This document shows, piece by piece, positions 1 to 12,200 of a stretch of 47,804 nucleotides of DNA. Both the position numbers and the translations under genes were made by a program. This DNA comes from a virus: IMG/VR virus record IMGVR_UViG_3300042887_001390, positions 1-47,804 of that record. One strand, 5' to 3'. The notes beneath the pieces were generated by a model. That model did no database searches and had not been told where the DNA came from. It saw only the letters and a program-made list of their open reading frames with translations. How positions within the stretch are numbered: position 1 is the stretch's first letter; every line of letters begins with the position of its first letter.

Positions 1-3000
1 GGAGTGCAGTCCGACCCATAGCTGAGTTGAAGTAACCCGTTGTATTGCTAAGGAGTGCACTTACACCCATAGCTGAGTTTTGGACACCCGTTGTGTTGCT
101 CTGGAGTGCACTCCGACCCATAGCTGAGTTGAAGTAACCCGTTGTGTTGCTTGAGAGTGCAGCTTGACCCACAGCTGAGTTGAAGTAACCCGTTGTGTTG
201 GACTGGAGTGCAGATGAACCCATAGCTGAGTTGAAGTAACCCGTTGTGTTGCTCTGGAGTGCAGCTGAACCCACAGCTGAGTTTTGGTAACCCGTTGTGT
301 TGGACTGGAGTGCAGCTGAACCCATAGCTGAGTTATAGTAACCCGTTGTGTTATATCTACCTGAGCTTAAACCCAGAAATGTATTAGCATCTGCAGAACT
401 TGCTCTTACTTCAAATCTTGCAGTTCCAGTTGAATCCAATGCGGTTATTAATACAGTAGAAGCAGCAGTTATTGCCTTTATAGATACGACAATAGTTCCG
501 ACAAAAGTGGCAGTTGGAGTTATAACAAGATTGGCAGTTGAGGTTGTAGTTGGTCCAAATGTACCAGTTGCAGTAATACCTGCAAGACTTTGACCACCAA
601 AAGCAACAGTAAATGAACCAGCGGAATACCCTGTTACTGTATAAGTAATTTGATACCTTGTTGATACAACTGCAGCAACAGAATAAGATAAAGCAGTGGA
701 ATTACTTGCACCATTAACCCATCCAGTAGTGTTATCTCCAGTCCATCCTGTTGAAGTCCATGTACCACCAGTAATGAATTCTGTTCCTAATGTTGGAGCG
801 TCTGTAGCAGTTGTTCCTTTTATTGATAACTTAGATGTAAGACCACTAGTTCCAATCCCCACATTACCAGCGGAATCAATGGCTAATCTTGAAACACTTT
901 GCCTTTTATCATAAATAGAAAAAGTTCCATCTGTTGTTGTTCCTAATCCAGATAATAACCACCATCTGTTTGGAGTTGCTGCACCATCTTGTATTTCTAT
1001 AACACTGGAAGCCGCTAAACCAGACAATGCTGTAAATGACGCTAAAGAATTTGTATTATTGTAAGAAACTACTTTTCCAGCGTAAGAGCTAGGGCTACTC
1101 GTCCCAATCCCCACGTTTCCTGACGCATCTATTGTATATGCAGTTCGTGCTGTAGTGAAATCACCGGCTGCCGCTGTATTGATTTGATATTGATAACTAC
1201 CTCCACCATTTGATGTATATCTGATATAACCGCCTGTTGTAATACCCCCAGTGGAGCATGATTGTACAATTTGGCTATAAGGTATATTAACTCTGACAGG
1301 ACCAGAAATATCTAGTTTATATACAGGACTACTCGTCCCAATCCCCACGTTGCCTGACGCATCTTTGTATATCTGACCTGAACCGATGTTAATTATACCA
1401 GTTCCACCAGTCAAAGTTCCAGAATATACAAGATTATTTAATGTACCAACAGAAGTCAATGAAGAAGCAGTAACACCAGATCCTAATGTAGATGAACTAA
1501 GAACACTTGTTCCATTTATTAAATAAGATTTACCAGAAGCAATATCTAAATTTTCTGAAGAAGTCCAAGCAGTAGTAGTTCCAACCCAATTTAATGTCTT
1601 ATCGGTAACACCCTTAACAGTAATACCAGCACCATTAGCAGTGATATCATTATATCCAGTTGTTGTAATTGTAGTAATTGTTCCTGCAGTTGGAGTAGTT
1701 CCACCAGTAGCACTATATGTTACTTGAGTTTTGCTATTTATAGATGTGACAATATAAGAACCACTTCCACCTAAACTACCAGTTCCATTAGTAGCAGAAA
1801 GGGAACTACCAACTATTAATCCTGTAGTTGATACCATTCCAGTAATAACTGCAGACCAAGGACCAGAACCTGTAATAGTTCCTACTGTACCTGTAGCACT
1901 AATTGTTGCACTTGGTACTGATCCTAATTCAATATTTTTATCATCAACAGCTAATGTAGCTGTATTAATTGTAGTAGTTGTTCCATTAACAGTTAAGTTT
2001 CCGGAAACAACTAAATCATTATTAATTGTAGAAGTACCAGTTGTGGCGCCCATACTTAATATAGTTGCAGCTTTAGCAAAATTGACAGTAGTTGCAGTCG
2101 TATTAATTAAATCAAAACTTGTACTTGGAGTGGTCAAAGAAGTTGTAATTGCAGGACTTGTTCCAAATACTAATAAACCAGTTCCAGTTTCATCAGTAAC
2201 AGCAGTTGCTAAATTAGCACTTGTTGGAGTTGCTAAAAATGTAGCAACACCAGTTCCTAATCCAGTTAATGAAGAAGTAGCAGCAGAAATAGTTATATCA
2301 GCAGAACCATCAAAACTTACACCATTAATCAATCTAGCTGTTGCTAATTTAGTTGCAGTTGAAGCATTACCAGTAAGAGCACCAGTAAATGCAGTAGAAG
2401 TAACCGATGTCAAACCAGCCAATGTAGTTGAAGAACCACCTAAAGAAATAGAAGTAGTTCCAACAGTAAGACTTGAATTTGTTAATTTTGTGTTAGCAAT
2501 AGAACCTGATAACATTGTATTTGTAACTGTACCAGTATCACCAGTTGTTACAATTGTACCGGATGTAGCTGGCATAGTTAATATAGTTCCAGTTCCAGCT
2601 ACAGCAGTTGGTATTATCTGAACTGAACCTGATGTAGAACCTTGCATTGTTACCGATAAAATACCAGTCAATGCAAGATTAGAACTTGTTCTATTTAATG
2701 CGACTGAAGTAGTACCAATATAAGTGGTATCTGCTTTTAAAGCAACAGTTGAATCAATGGCAATAGTTACTGCAGTTGTACCATTATAACTTGTTCCAGT
2801 TAAACCAGAACCGATAGTTAATGTATTAAGATTAGATCCTAACGAAATCCCAGAAATTGTGCTATTAACAAGTTTTGCATTTGCAATTGAACCTGCTAAC
2901 ATTGTATTTGTAACAGTTCCTGTATCACCAGTTGTAACAATTGTGCCAGATGTTGCTGGTAAAGTTAATATAGTAGTAGCAGATATTGCAGTTGCAATTA

Positions 3001-4357
3001 ACTGAACTGTACCAGAAGTAGAACCAGATAATGTAACAGAAGTTAAACCTGCTAGTGTTGTTGATGAAGAACCTAAAGAAATAGAAGTTGTTCCAACTGT
3101 TAAACTTGAATTTGTAAGTTTAGCATTAGCAATAGAACCAGCCAACATGGCATTAGTTACAGTAGCAGAATCACCAGTTGTAATAATAGTTCCTGTAGTA
3201 GCAGGAATTGTTAAAACTGTTCCAGTACCAACTGCCGTTACAGGAACTAATTGAACTGTACCAGAAGTAGATCCTGGAAGTGTAAGTGAACTAATACCTG
3301 CTAATGCTAAATTGGCACTTGCTCTATTTAACGCAACTGAAGTAGTACCGATATAATGTGTATCTGCTCTTAATGCAACAGTTGAATCTATAGCAACAGT
3401 AACTGCAGAAGAACCATCGTAAGAAGTTCCAGTTAAACCAGAGCCAATTGTTAATATATTAGTTGCGGTTGCTTTAATAGTTATATCAGCAGAACCATTA
3501 AAACTAATTCCATTTATATTTCTAGCAGTTGCTAAAGTGGTTGCAGTTGTGGCATTACCAGTAAGAGCACCTGTAAACCCAGTAGATGTAACAGAAGTCA
3601 AACCAGCTAATGTCGTAGAAGAACCACCCAAAGAAATTGTAGTTGTTCCAACTGTCAAACTTGAATTTATTAATTTAGCATTAGCAATTGAGCCAGACAA
3701 CATTGTATTAGTAACAGTTCCTGTATCACCAGTTGTTACAATTGTTCCAGTCGTAGCAGGAATCGTCAATATAGTTCCAGTTCCAACTGCTGCTGTAGGT
3801 ATTATCTGAACTGAACCTGAAGTAGAACCTTGCATTGTTACCGATAAAATACCAGTTAATGCTAAATTTGCTGAAGTACGATTAAGAGCAACAGAGGTTG
3901 TACCAATGTAGGTTGTATCTGCTCTTAATGCAACAGCAGTACCAATTCCTATAGTTACTGCACTAGAACCATCATAAGAAGTTCCTGTTAAATTAGTACC
4001 AAAGGTTAAAATGTTAGTAGCAGTTGCTTTAATTGTAATATCGGCAGAACCATTGAAACTAACACCATTGATATTTCTTGATGTTGTTAAAGTTGCAGCA
4101 GAACCAGTTGTGTTTTGATTAAGAGTTGGAAAGTCTGCTGCAACAGCAATTACTGGTGCACCTGTTCCTGTTGTATTTCTTAGAATACCAGTCGCTAAAC
4201 CAGATAAAGTAACCCCATTTATTTTTTGTACTGTTGTTGCATTTCCTGTAGAAACAACATCTCCAGTTAGAAGTGCATTATCCCGTACATAAGTAAAATT
4301 GTCATCTATTTGATTGTTCGTTAAAGGTGATCCAGAAGACCTTAAAATTAGTGCCAT
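1..4357 (-). CDS. Giant tail fibre / adhesin-like protein (C-terminus beyond window)
   Basis: The minus strand is open from an ATG at 4357 to the window edge (about 1452 codons) and the 3' end is missing. The SD-like AAGGAAAA lies about 8 nt upstream. The N-terminus MALILRSSGSPLTNNQ resembles that of the next fibre gene. The body is low-complexity Thr/Ser/Gly/Val repeats: four loose copies of a module containing SLTVGTT and TLAGLTSVT between about 2400 and 4000. Then come motifs of the type NVGIGTSSP, and finally 17-residue NTTGYxNSAMG repeats. GIGTSSP motifs are typical of phage fibres ending in an endosialidase-type intramolecular chaperone (peptidase S74), so one may lie beyond position 1; that is inference. 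Role: distal receptor-binding or decoration fibre. The plus-strand ORFs here are shadows of the repeats. Confidence 0.85.
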   Translation of the reverse strand, partial: MALILRSSGSPLTNNQIDDNFTYVRDNALLTGDVVSTGNATTVQKINGVTLSGLATGILRNTTGTGAPVIAVAADFPTLNQNTTGSAATLTTSRNINGVSFNGSADITIKATATNILTFGTNLTGTSYDGSSAVTIGIGTAVALRADTTYIGTTSVALNRTSANLALTGILSVTMQGSTSGSVQIIPTAAVGTGTILTIPATTGTIVTTGDTGTVTNTMLSGSIANAKLINSSLTVGTTTISLGGSSTTLAGLTSVTSTGFTGALTGNATTATTLATARNINGISFNGSADITIKATATNILTIGSGLTGTSYDGSSAVTVAIDSTVALRADTHYIGTTSVALNRASANLALAGISSLTLPGSTSGTVQLVPVTAVGTGTVLTIPATTGTIITTGDSATVTNAMLAGSIANAKLTNSSLTVGTTSISLGSSSTTLAGLTSVTLSGSTSGTVQLIATAISATTILTLPATSGTIVTTGDTGTVTNTMLAGSIANAKLVNSTISGISLGSNLNTLTIGSGLTGTSYNGTTAVTIAIDSTVALKADTTYIGTTSVALNRTSSNLALTGILSVTMQGSTSGSVQIIPTAVAGTGTILTMPATSGTIVTTGDTGTVTNTMLSGSIANTKLTNSSLTVGTTSISLGGSSTTLAGLTSVTSTAFTGALTGNASTATKLATARLINGVSFDGSADITISAATSSLTGLGTGVATFLATPTSANLATAVTDETGTGLLVFGTSPAITTSLTTPSTSFDLINTTATTVNFAKAATILSMGATTGTSTINNDLVVSGNLTVNGTTTTINTATLAVDDKNIELGSVPSATISATGTVGTITGSGPWSAVITGMVSTTGLIVGSSLSATNGTGSLGGSGSYIVTSINSKTQVTYSATGGTTPTAGTITTITTTGYNDITANGAGITVKGVTDKTLNWVGTTTAWTSSENLDIASGKSYLINGTSVLSSSTLGSGVTASSLTSVGTLNNLVYSGTLTGGTGIINIGSGQIYKDASGNVGIGTSSPVYKLDISGPVRVNIPYSQIVQSCSTGGITTGGYIRYTSNGGGSYQYQINTAAAGDFTTARTAYTIDASGNVGIGTSSPSSYAGKVVSYNNTNSLASFTALSGLAASSVIEIQDGAATPNRWWLLSGLGTTTDGTFSIYDKRQSVSRLAIDSAGNVGIGTSGLTSKLSIKGTTATDAPTLGTEFITGGTWTSTGWTGDNTTGWVNGASNSTALSYSVAAVVSTRYQITYTVTGYSAGSFTVAFGGQSLAGITATGTFGPTTTSTANLVITPTATFVGTIVVSIKAITAASTVLITALDSTGTARFEVRASSADANTFLGLSSGRYNTTGYYNSAMGSAALQSNTTGYQNSAVGSAALQSNTTGYFNSAMGSSALQSNTTGYFNSAVGQAALSSNTTGYFNSAMGRSALQSNTTGVQNSAMGVSALLSNTTGYFNSAMGRTAL
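2..358 (-). repeat. Seven tandem 51-bp (17-aa) fibre repeats
   Basis: The sequence gagtgca recurs at 2, 53, 104, 155, 206, 257 and 308, an exact 51-bp period in frame with the fibre gene. Each unit encodes NTTGYxNSAMGxxALQS. The array continues out of the window. Between units changes cluster in the residue after GY and in the two residues after G. The array is visibly richer in GC than the rest of the window. Confidence 0.95.
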
Positions 4358-4369
4358 TATTTTTCCTTA

Positions 4370-5968
4370 TTATGTTTTAATGCAATACATTAATGCAATA
4401 TTTCGTGGTCTAGTTTCAGTAGAAAATGTTCCAGTAGAAGAATCAGTCCCATCACCTGTATTTGAACTTACTCCACAAAAAGTAGGACCCATTGCTGCAC
4501 CAGATCCAGCAGTAAGTAATTGAAAATAAGTATGTGTGTGTTTTTGTAAAGAATGATGCTGTAAACTACCTAAACCTCTTCCACCATCTAAATTCCTACC
4601 ATGATCCCATCCACGAATAAATTCTCCTCTTAAATCAGGAAGACTAAAAGTTGTTGAACCATTTCCTGTATTTGGTTTACCCATTGCATTCCATAAATTA
4701 ACATAAGTTGTTCTAGAAACAGTAGTGCCATTACATTCTAACCATCCTGATGGAGCAGTTGACCTATAAAATGCCATTACGGCTCCAGCAGGAGTAGATG
4801 ATGAATTACTTATATTTACACCAGTTACATTGCCAGAAACATTCAAATTTCCAACTATAGAAATAGTTCCACTACCATTTGTTCCATTACCACCAGATGC
4901 AGATATTAAAGAATCCCAACTACCATTTGAAGGAGTATGTCCACTTGTCCAAAATTCAAAAGGAGCATTACAAGGTTTGCCAAATCTACCCATCATAATT
5001 TCAGGATATGCTCCATCACCAGCTCCTTCTTGAATGAGATTTATGAATGTTAGATCATTCATCCCTATTCCTTTACCAAACAAAGAATTTACAGTATAAT
5101 TACCATTAGGGTTTAAAGTAGACCATTTATTTGTGACAAAGGCTGTTGTTGCAACTTTATTAGAACTATCGGTTGTAATTTGAGTTACAGCTGTTGCTGA
5201 ACCTAATGATGGTGAAGATAAACTTGTTATATCGATATTTGTACCAGATTTTGCAGCATCTAAAGCGACTCTTGCAGTATCTTTTGTATTAGCACCAGTA
5301 CCACCATTAATTATAGATACTATTCCTGTTACATTTGATGAAGTTCCAGTTATACTAGAATTTAAAAATGCAACAGTTTTAGTTACTCCGCCAGTAGATA
5401 ATTGTAAACCATTTGCAGTATGCCATAAATCGCCTTCAACTGGTGATGTAGGAACTAATAATGTTTTTGGTATTTTTAAAGAAACAACTGAAGTGGTAGT
5501 TGCACATAATATTAATTTTCCAGTTAAGGTATCACCTGCAATATTAACTGCACCAAGTGATGCTCTAGCCAATGGTGCAGTAATTGCACCAGTACCACCT
5601 TTAGTGATAGGTAATGTAGTAGATAAAGTTAATGCTGTATCTGCTGTATCTGCTCGAACACATTCTGTGGATTTTCCATGAATTAAATTAACAAAAATTT
5701 CTCTTGCTTGAAAATCACCATTAACATCTCTAGTTACGATTGTATTTGCAGTAGGAGTAGATGTTGGTACGAGACCTCTTAATTTAGAAGCATCTATACC
5801 AGAACTTTCTCCTTGAGGTCCAGTAGTAATTTTTAATAATACTGATGTTGAGGTAAAATCTGTTATTGCTAATTTAGAGGTAATTTGACCTGATAGATAA
5901 GTAAAGTTGCCATCTAATTCAGTATTCGTAAGAGGAAAAGCCTTAGAACTTCTTAAAATTAATGACAT
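4370..5968 (-). CDS. Tail fibre with phage tail collar domain
   Basis: 532 aa. The C-terminal 140 residues are a phage tail collar domain: GAVMAFYRSTAPSGWLECNG, then FSLPDLRGEFIRGWDHGR, then a His-rich HHSLQKHTHTY stretch, and the terminal TRPRNIALMYCIK typical of T4 gp12/gp37-like and other myovirus fibres. His residues in this setting bind metal in T4 gp12 (family knowledge). The N-terminus MSLILRSSKAFPLTNTELDG matches the neighbouring giant fibre, suggesting a common docking segment. The middle is repetitive Ser/Thr-rich sequence. It is 12 nt upstream of the giant fibre and 2 nt downstream of the 77-aa gene, so probably one transcript. Likely a baseplate- or collar-attached short or side fibre. 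Confidence 0.85.
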   Translation of the reverse strand: MSLILRSSKAFPLTNTELDGNFTYLSGQITSKLAITDFTSTSVLLKITTGPQGESSGIDASKLRGLVPTSTPTANTIVTRDVNGDFQAREIFVNLIHGKSTECVRADTADTALTLSTTLPITKGGTGAITAPLARASLGAVNIAGDTLTGKLILCATTTSVVSLKIPKTLLVPTSPVEGDLWHTANGLQLSTGGVTKTVAFLNSSITGTSSNVTGIVSIINGGTGANTKDTARVALDAAKSGTNIDITSLSSPSLGSATAVTQITTDSSNKVATTAFVTNKWSTLNPNGNYTVNSLFGKGIGMNDLTFINLIQEGAGDGAYPEIMMGRFGKPCNAPFEFWTSGHTPSNGSWDSLISASGGNGTNGSGTISIVGNLNVSGNVTGVNISNSSSTPAGAVMAFYRSTAPSGWLECNGTTVSRTTYVNLWNAMGKPNTGNGSTTFSLPDLRGEFIRGWDHGRNLDGGRGLGSLQHHSLQKHTHTYFQLLTAGSGAAMGPTFCGVSSNTGDGTDSSTGTFSTETRPRNIALMYCIKT

Positions 5969-5970
5969 CT

Positions 5971-6204
5971 TTAACCCCTTTCTATTAGGATATTGATTAA
6001 TCGTTTAATATCTGATATATCGTTTTTAATCATATCTATTTCTTCTTGTTGTCTAAGTGATTTTTCTTTTTCTTCATTTAACTTCTTTTTTTTATTTATA
6101 TAAGAAGTATATTCAGAATTATTAGTATTTATAATGGCATGGGTTAGTTCATCTCGAACCAACCCATCATGACCTTCAACTTTTATAAAGTTAGGCACAG
6201 GCAA
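5971..6204 (-). CDS. Small coiled-coil virion-associated protein
   Basis: 77 aa. The N-terminal part NFIKVEGHDGLVRDELTHAI is followed by a Lys/Glu-rich helix (about residues 35-76) with heptad-like hydrophobics, a predicted coiled coil. It overlaps the end of the DUF4815 gene by 14 nt and is 2 nt before the collar-domain fibre. I recall similar short proteins at this place in T4-like cyanophages, annotated only as structural. The exact role is unknown; a fibre-baseplate linker is plausible. Confidence 0.7.
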   Translation of the reverse strand: MPVPNFIKVEGHDGLVRDELTHAIINTNNSEYTSYINKKKKLNEEKEKSLRQQEEIDMIKNDISDIKRLINILIERG

Positions 6205-9200
6205 TAATCCTAAGATCTTTTACTTGTGGAACATAGCAAGAATTTGTTGAAGTAAATACCAATTTAACTGTAACAGAATCAAAATCAGGTAAATCAACTA
6301 AATCTATTTCACTATCAATAAATATACCATTATTGTTTTTATCAAAAACATAAGTTGCTCTTTTATATTCTACAGTATCAAAAAATTCATAACTTCCAAC
6401 AGTTCCTAATTTATAATAAACTTCAATATTTGCCATAGTTGGAACATTAGCACTCATTATAATTTTTAAGAAAGTGCTTGGATTTGCTAATGAAATTTCT
6501 TTTGTTACATATTTACTATAAGAAGATGAACCAGATGGTGTTATTTCAGAAAAATATCTATCTTTAGATATAATTGTAATATTACCTGTTCCTACTAACA
6601 TATTCTTTTCAACAGTTATTGTAGATCCATCTAATGAAACATCAGTTATCAAAATTGTTGAATTATTAGCTGCAACACTAGATCCACTTATAGTAATATA
6701 TTGACCAGCATATAATGTTTTAACGTGTGCTCTATTTTCTCCAGTATCTGCAATAGCAATAATAGTAGTACCATCAAAAGTTACTGTTGAATCAGCAGTT
6801 ATAATAGTTCTATCATCTATAGGAGATATATTTAATGAAGAAGAAGGAGCATTAATTTTATTATTAACTAAAATAGCACATACACCTCTAGTATCAATAA
6901 TTGGTGATAAAGTATCAATATCAGAGTAAATATCAGTTCTAATAACTGCAGTATTAATTTGACCTGTTTTAGTAGTTAAATCAATAGGTAATCCATCTTG
7001 AGGTCTATGTAATGCATTTTCATGAGAAGCAATCATTCTAGTCCAAGTTAAATTATGTGTTTCCCCTAATGTAACAGGTTCCCAATAATAGGAACCAAGT
7101 GTACTAAATGGTATTTGTGTACCATTTAGAGATTTACCTGTAGTTCCTCTTATATAAGGTATAATTTTAGTGTTAGTAAAAACTTGATTTTTTATAATTG
7201 GTTGAATAGCATCATAATGAATATTTTTAGTTGCAAAAATACCATCACCGCCACCATAACCAGATTGTGTAGCATTTTCAGCAAGTGTTAATATAAAAGA
7301 ATCATATTCTTGGACATCAGTAACACGATGTTCTTTAAATATATTTGCTGGAGATATACCATAAATAGGATTTGCAAGTTTCCAAACACCAGAATATGAT
7401 AATGGTGAATTGGCAACTAATTGTAAAGAAGTATTATTTGTTATAGTAAGAACTTCACCTATAAGAACACCATCTTTTCTATAAACATTTGCACCAACTT
7501 CTAAATCAGAAGTAAATGAAGTTCCAGTACCAGTAACAGTTTTTGTTCCAATAGTAACAGCAATTGTTCCAGTTGCATCAGGAGCACTTGATCTTAAAGT
7601 TACTTTTGAACCAGTAAGAACACCGCTGACCAATTGAGTAGTTTGTCCATGATTATTCATCATAACACGAACTTTATTAGATCCTGCAGTAAACTGAATA
7701 GGATTTGTATCTAAATTAACATCAGTTAAAACAGTATTTTCAAATTCTATAACACCAAATTTACCTGTAACAAATTTTGCTCTATTGATTTTAAATTTCA
7801 AATCTTGGTCTTGATTAGCAGTCCAAGTAGAAGCATTTTGAGATTTAAATAACACACCAGAATACGGTTGTTTATCAATAACTTTAGAAGTTACTTTATC
7901 ATATTCACCCATTTGTGAAATCCAAACTTTATAATCTACTGAATTAGATGTTAATACTATACAATATTCAGTGGCATTTTGAACTTGAACAGGAGATGGA
8001 AATACAAAAGTTGTAGCAACGCTTGAATCAGAAGATGTTGTAATATTTACTGGTAATTTAGTTACTTGTGAAAATGGTAAAATAGAACGACCAGGATAAC
8101 CATTAACAACATTTCTAATATCTAAAATTATTGGCATTGTTGTATCTTTAGATGCAAAGAATATATCAACACTTGTTAAGAAACAACCACCACCTGAGCC
8201 AGATTGTGCAGATACACCACCAGCAGGAATAATTTCTGGAAATCCATCTACCAAAAATGTTTGCGCTAAAGGATCATACCAACCAGTATCACTAACAATT
8301 CTTTGGGAAGTATCTGTAATAGTTCGTGTATCATTAGCAGTTGAGGTTACTATTGTTGCATTTCTTATTGCATTAACAGTTTTTTGTCTTGTTTCAACAT
8401 GACCTTCTGCAGAATATATTCCAGTGGCAGATGATTTAGCTGATATTAAATCATAAGAAGCAATATCCAATAATGCTAATTCTCTTTTACCAGTTCTAAA
8501 ATGTAAAGCATCTGTATTAGGAATATTAAATATAAAATTCAAACCTCCATGAGAATCAGACATTAATCCAGAAGTATAATTATTAGTGGTATGAGCGATA
8601 ACTGTAGCGGTGGCGCCAGAAATTGAACCTACTAAAAGATCACCAGTTTTAAAACCAACTCCATCTGCAGTATTAGAATCTTTAACATTAACTACAAATA
8701 TAGATTTAACACCAGTTGCAGAAGTTTGTTCACCAACAACAACTGCTGTAGCACCAGATAATGACCCAGTAATAACATCACCAAGAGTCAACGCAAAATC
8801 TGGGTTATTGCCCATTGCTCTAGCAGCAGTTTTATAATCATTACCTGAATTAGAATCTGTATCAAAAAGTATATTATTAGTTTTTGTAATTGTAATAACA
8901 TCAGCAGGATCACAAAATCTTAATACATCTTCTTTATCGAAAAAAGGATAATATTTTGTATTTGGTTTTAAACCTCTATTTTGAATAAGAATATTTCTGC
9001 TACGAATAAAAGGAATTGTAGTTACATTTAAAACTTTATCGTCTACAGTTTGATAATCAATAGTTTCTTTAAGAGAAGAAGTAACACCTGTTCTAGTTTG
9101 ACCTAATAATTTAGTATCAGTTGCACGAATTATTTGTCTTGCAGGAGCAGTTCTATTACCAGCACCATTCATATTAATAGCATCTTGAACAGAAATTTGA

Positions 9201-12200
9201 GTATACCCTTGGCTAAGGGCTCTAGCGTTTGCCCAATTATCACCTGCAGTAAAATATTCTAATGTAGTTTTTGTTGCTCCAGTCCATTGTGTTTGCCAAG
9301 CATTCCATACAGTTCCTAAAACACCTGCCTTTTCAGCTAATGCTTTAATTGTATTGTAATTACCCATAACATCTATGATAATATCTGGTTTTCTATTAAC
9401 CTCAAACCAATTATCGCTTGGAGGACTCATAGTCATTACACCAAGGAATGTAAAAACAGCAAATGGATTAATATTTTCTGTTCTTGATGCAAATGGTTGA
9501 TTGATTAACTCAACATTGGTATAGGGTAATGTAATAAGATCTCCAGTCAATTGATAATTTCTACCACCAGAAATTCTATCTGTATTATTGGTAAATGTTT
9601 CAACAAAATCAATATTATCCATACTATAGAATGGTCTTAAAACCCCATTTTCCATATCCATAGAACATAAATAATCTGCCGACGTTACATCACCAATAGT
9701 ATGACCAGTAAAATTATCAACAATAAAACCATTTTTGTACCTGTCCAACCCATCAGCATCTTGGATTGTCATACTTTTTGTGCCTTGTTCGAGCAAAGAT
9801 AATGTTGTATAATATTCTAAACTATCAATACGTTTTTCCAATTTACCTATATCCTTCATTGTATATCTTTTATTAACAATAGGATTTACAAATACAGAAT
9901 TTGAAGAAGTTGAAAAAGTATAAGGTTCTAATGATAATTCATATAATTCCATAGCATCTGCTAAAACGTTTGGAGTTTTAGGTGTTAATGAAGGAGAACT
10001 ATCACTTACAATAAATTGACCTTTAATGTCAATAGAAATATTAGATTTTCTAGCAAGATAATAATCATAAGAAAGAATAACATCTTTACCATATTTTGGT
10101 AAGAAATCATTGCCGCCTGTAAATATAACCGCACCAGTTGTACTATCATCAACTCTAGGTCTAAAATCAATACAATCTCTTAAAAAATAACTGGTGTATA
10201 TAGATATAGTTTTATAATTTGTATAAGAATCTACAGTAAAGAAATCTCCACTACCATGATTAAAATATTCAAATACAACTTGAATTGGAGCAGTTGGTTT
10301 TGCTTGACCTGCTTTTAATGTTAAATTAGAAACACCATAATATGAATCTGTTTGCCCACCAATAAAATTATACCTAGAAGTGATATCAATTGAATATGTT
10401 GCTCCAGGAAGAGCAAAAGTTCCAGATTTCATTTTTACAGATATTACACGAATACCATCAGGTTTTACTAACCAAAGGATATTTGCTTGAGCAGTAACAG
10501 CAGTTGTAAATGTAATTGTAGATGTAGTTAAAGATTTTGATTTTAAACCAATAGTTCTATCTTTTTGAACAGTAGTTAAAATATCAAAAAGTGTTGAACC
10601 ATAAGTTGCACCATTAACACTAAATGTAATTGATAAATTATTAGATGCTCTTACTACAGAAGAAGGAGTTACTGTAGTTCCATTTAAACGACTTATTAAA
10701 GTATAATTTCCAACATCATTAGGATTAGCAAATTCTTTACCACCTGATGTATTAACAACAAGAGTAGAAATACCACCACTACTTACTGATGCAGTTACAT
10801 TTTTATAAATTTCAGAAGTATAATAAGAAATATCTGATACAGTTTTAATAGCATAATTAGGTAAAGGAAAAATTAATTGTGTGTTAAAAGCATTTTGTAA
10901 TTTTGCTGTACTTTTAAATACTGGTAAACCTGTATATGTTCCTGCCGTAAACCCTAATGTTAAAGTAAGATTATCAGCAATACTTGTTATATTTCTAGGT
11001 GCTCCCATAAAATACAAATATTCACCAACTTTAAACTCAGTTAAAAATTTAGTATTTTGACCAGAAACGCTTGTTCCTGATACATTAATTGTTCCAGACA
11101 TTAGTTCAGGAATAACAGTTGTATCAGCAGTAAATGTTATTTCAGCAGAACCACCACTAATTAATATTTGTTTAGCATAGTAATTAAATTGATAAGTTTG
11201 TCCATCAATTGCTCCTGGAATTACATTCATTTTTATATCAAATAAAAACAATTTATAAATAGCACTCGTACCAGATAAAGAACCAGAATCCCATTCAATT
11301 GCTCTAATTCTTGCTGTCCCAACAGCAATTGCACCTGATGGAATTGCTCCTAAAGTTCCAGTATATTTGTTATACAGTGTAGCAGTAGGAAATGCAGAAA
11401 TATCTGGAACAAAATTCATATTTGTTATCAGAATATAATTACCATAATCAACAGGAAATAATACATCTGTTTCAGTATCAGTTGTTCTAGATTTATTTAC
11501 CGTAACACTGGTTGGTCCTATTTTTTCTATTTCATAACCATAAACATATGCTTTTCCTGGTTGCATACCTATATCTAATTTTGACTCCCAAATCAAATTG
11601 TCAGCTACAGTTGCTGCTCTTGGGGATTGAAATATTTGTGTACCATCTGCATTAAAAGTTGGTTGTCCATAAGTATCTAAATATGGATCTTTAATAGTTG
11701 CAAGAGGTGTATTAATACCTCTATTCCAAGCAGGACTTGCAGTTACAGACCAAGTTATGTTAGTATCTAAAGTAACATTTGCTACGTTTGCAGATATAGC
11801 ATTATTTTGTGATGTATAATAAACACCAGAATATGCAACAATATCACCTTGTAAATAAGCAGTATTTGATGTCCAAGCACCTCTATTATTATTACGATAT
11901 TCTCTAACATCTATACTAAAAGGTTTAATTGTATAGTTTCCAGATTCATCATAAGTTCTACGAGCAAAGGTATCTTCAAGAACCGAGTATTCAGTTCTAT
12001 TAACCATATACAAAATCTTACCAGCTTTAACTTGCAAAAGTTGTATAAAATCTGTAGTATCTTCAGAAACTATAGAACGAGATTGTAAGATACAATCTAC
12101 AGCATATCTGTGTGCTCCAGGAGCAGCATAATTATAACTATTTTGAGCATTGTCTAATAATGTTTCATCAATATCAGGAGTTACAACACTTTCTACAATT

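Noticed and set aside
1-358. 51-bp repeat array considered as a CRISPR or iteron array
   Set aside because: Period is a multiple of three, the units are in frame with a continuous fibre gene, and there are no unique spacers.
2043-3809. Plus-strand open frames of 192 and 90 codons rich in Val, Ala and Pro
   Set aside because: They are antisense shadows of the repetitive Thr/Ser/Gly-rich giant fibre; the minus frame is continuous from 4357 and begins with an SD and a fibre N-terminus.
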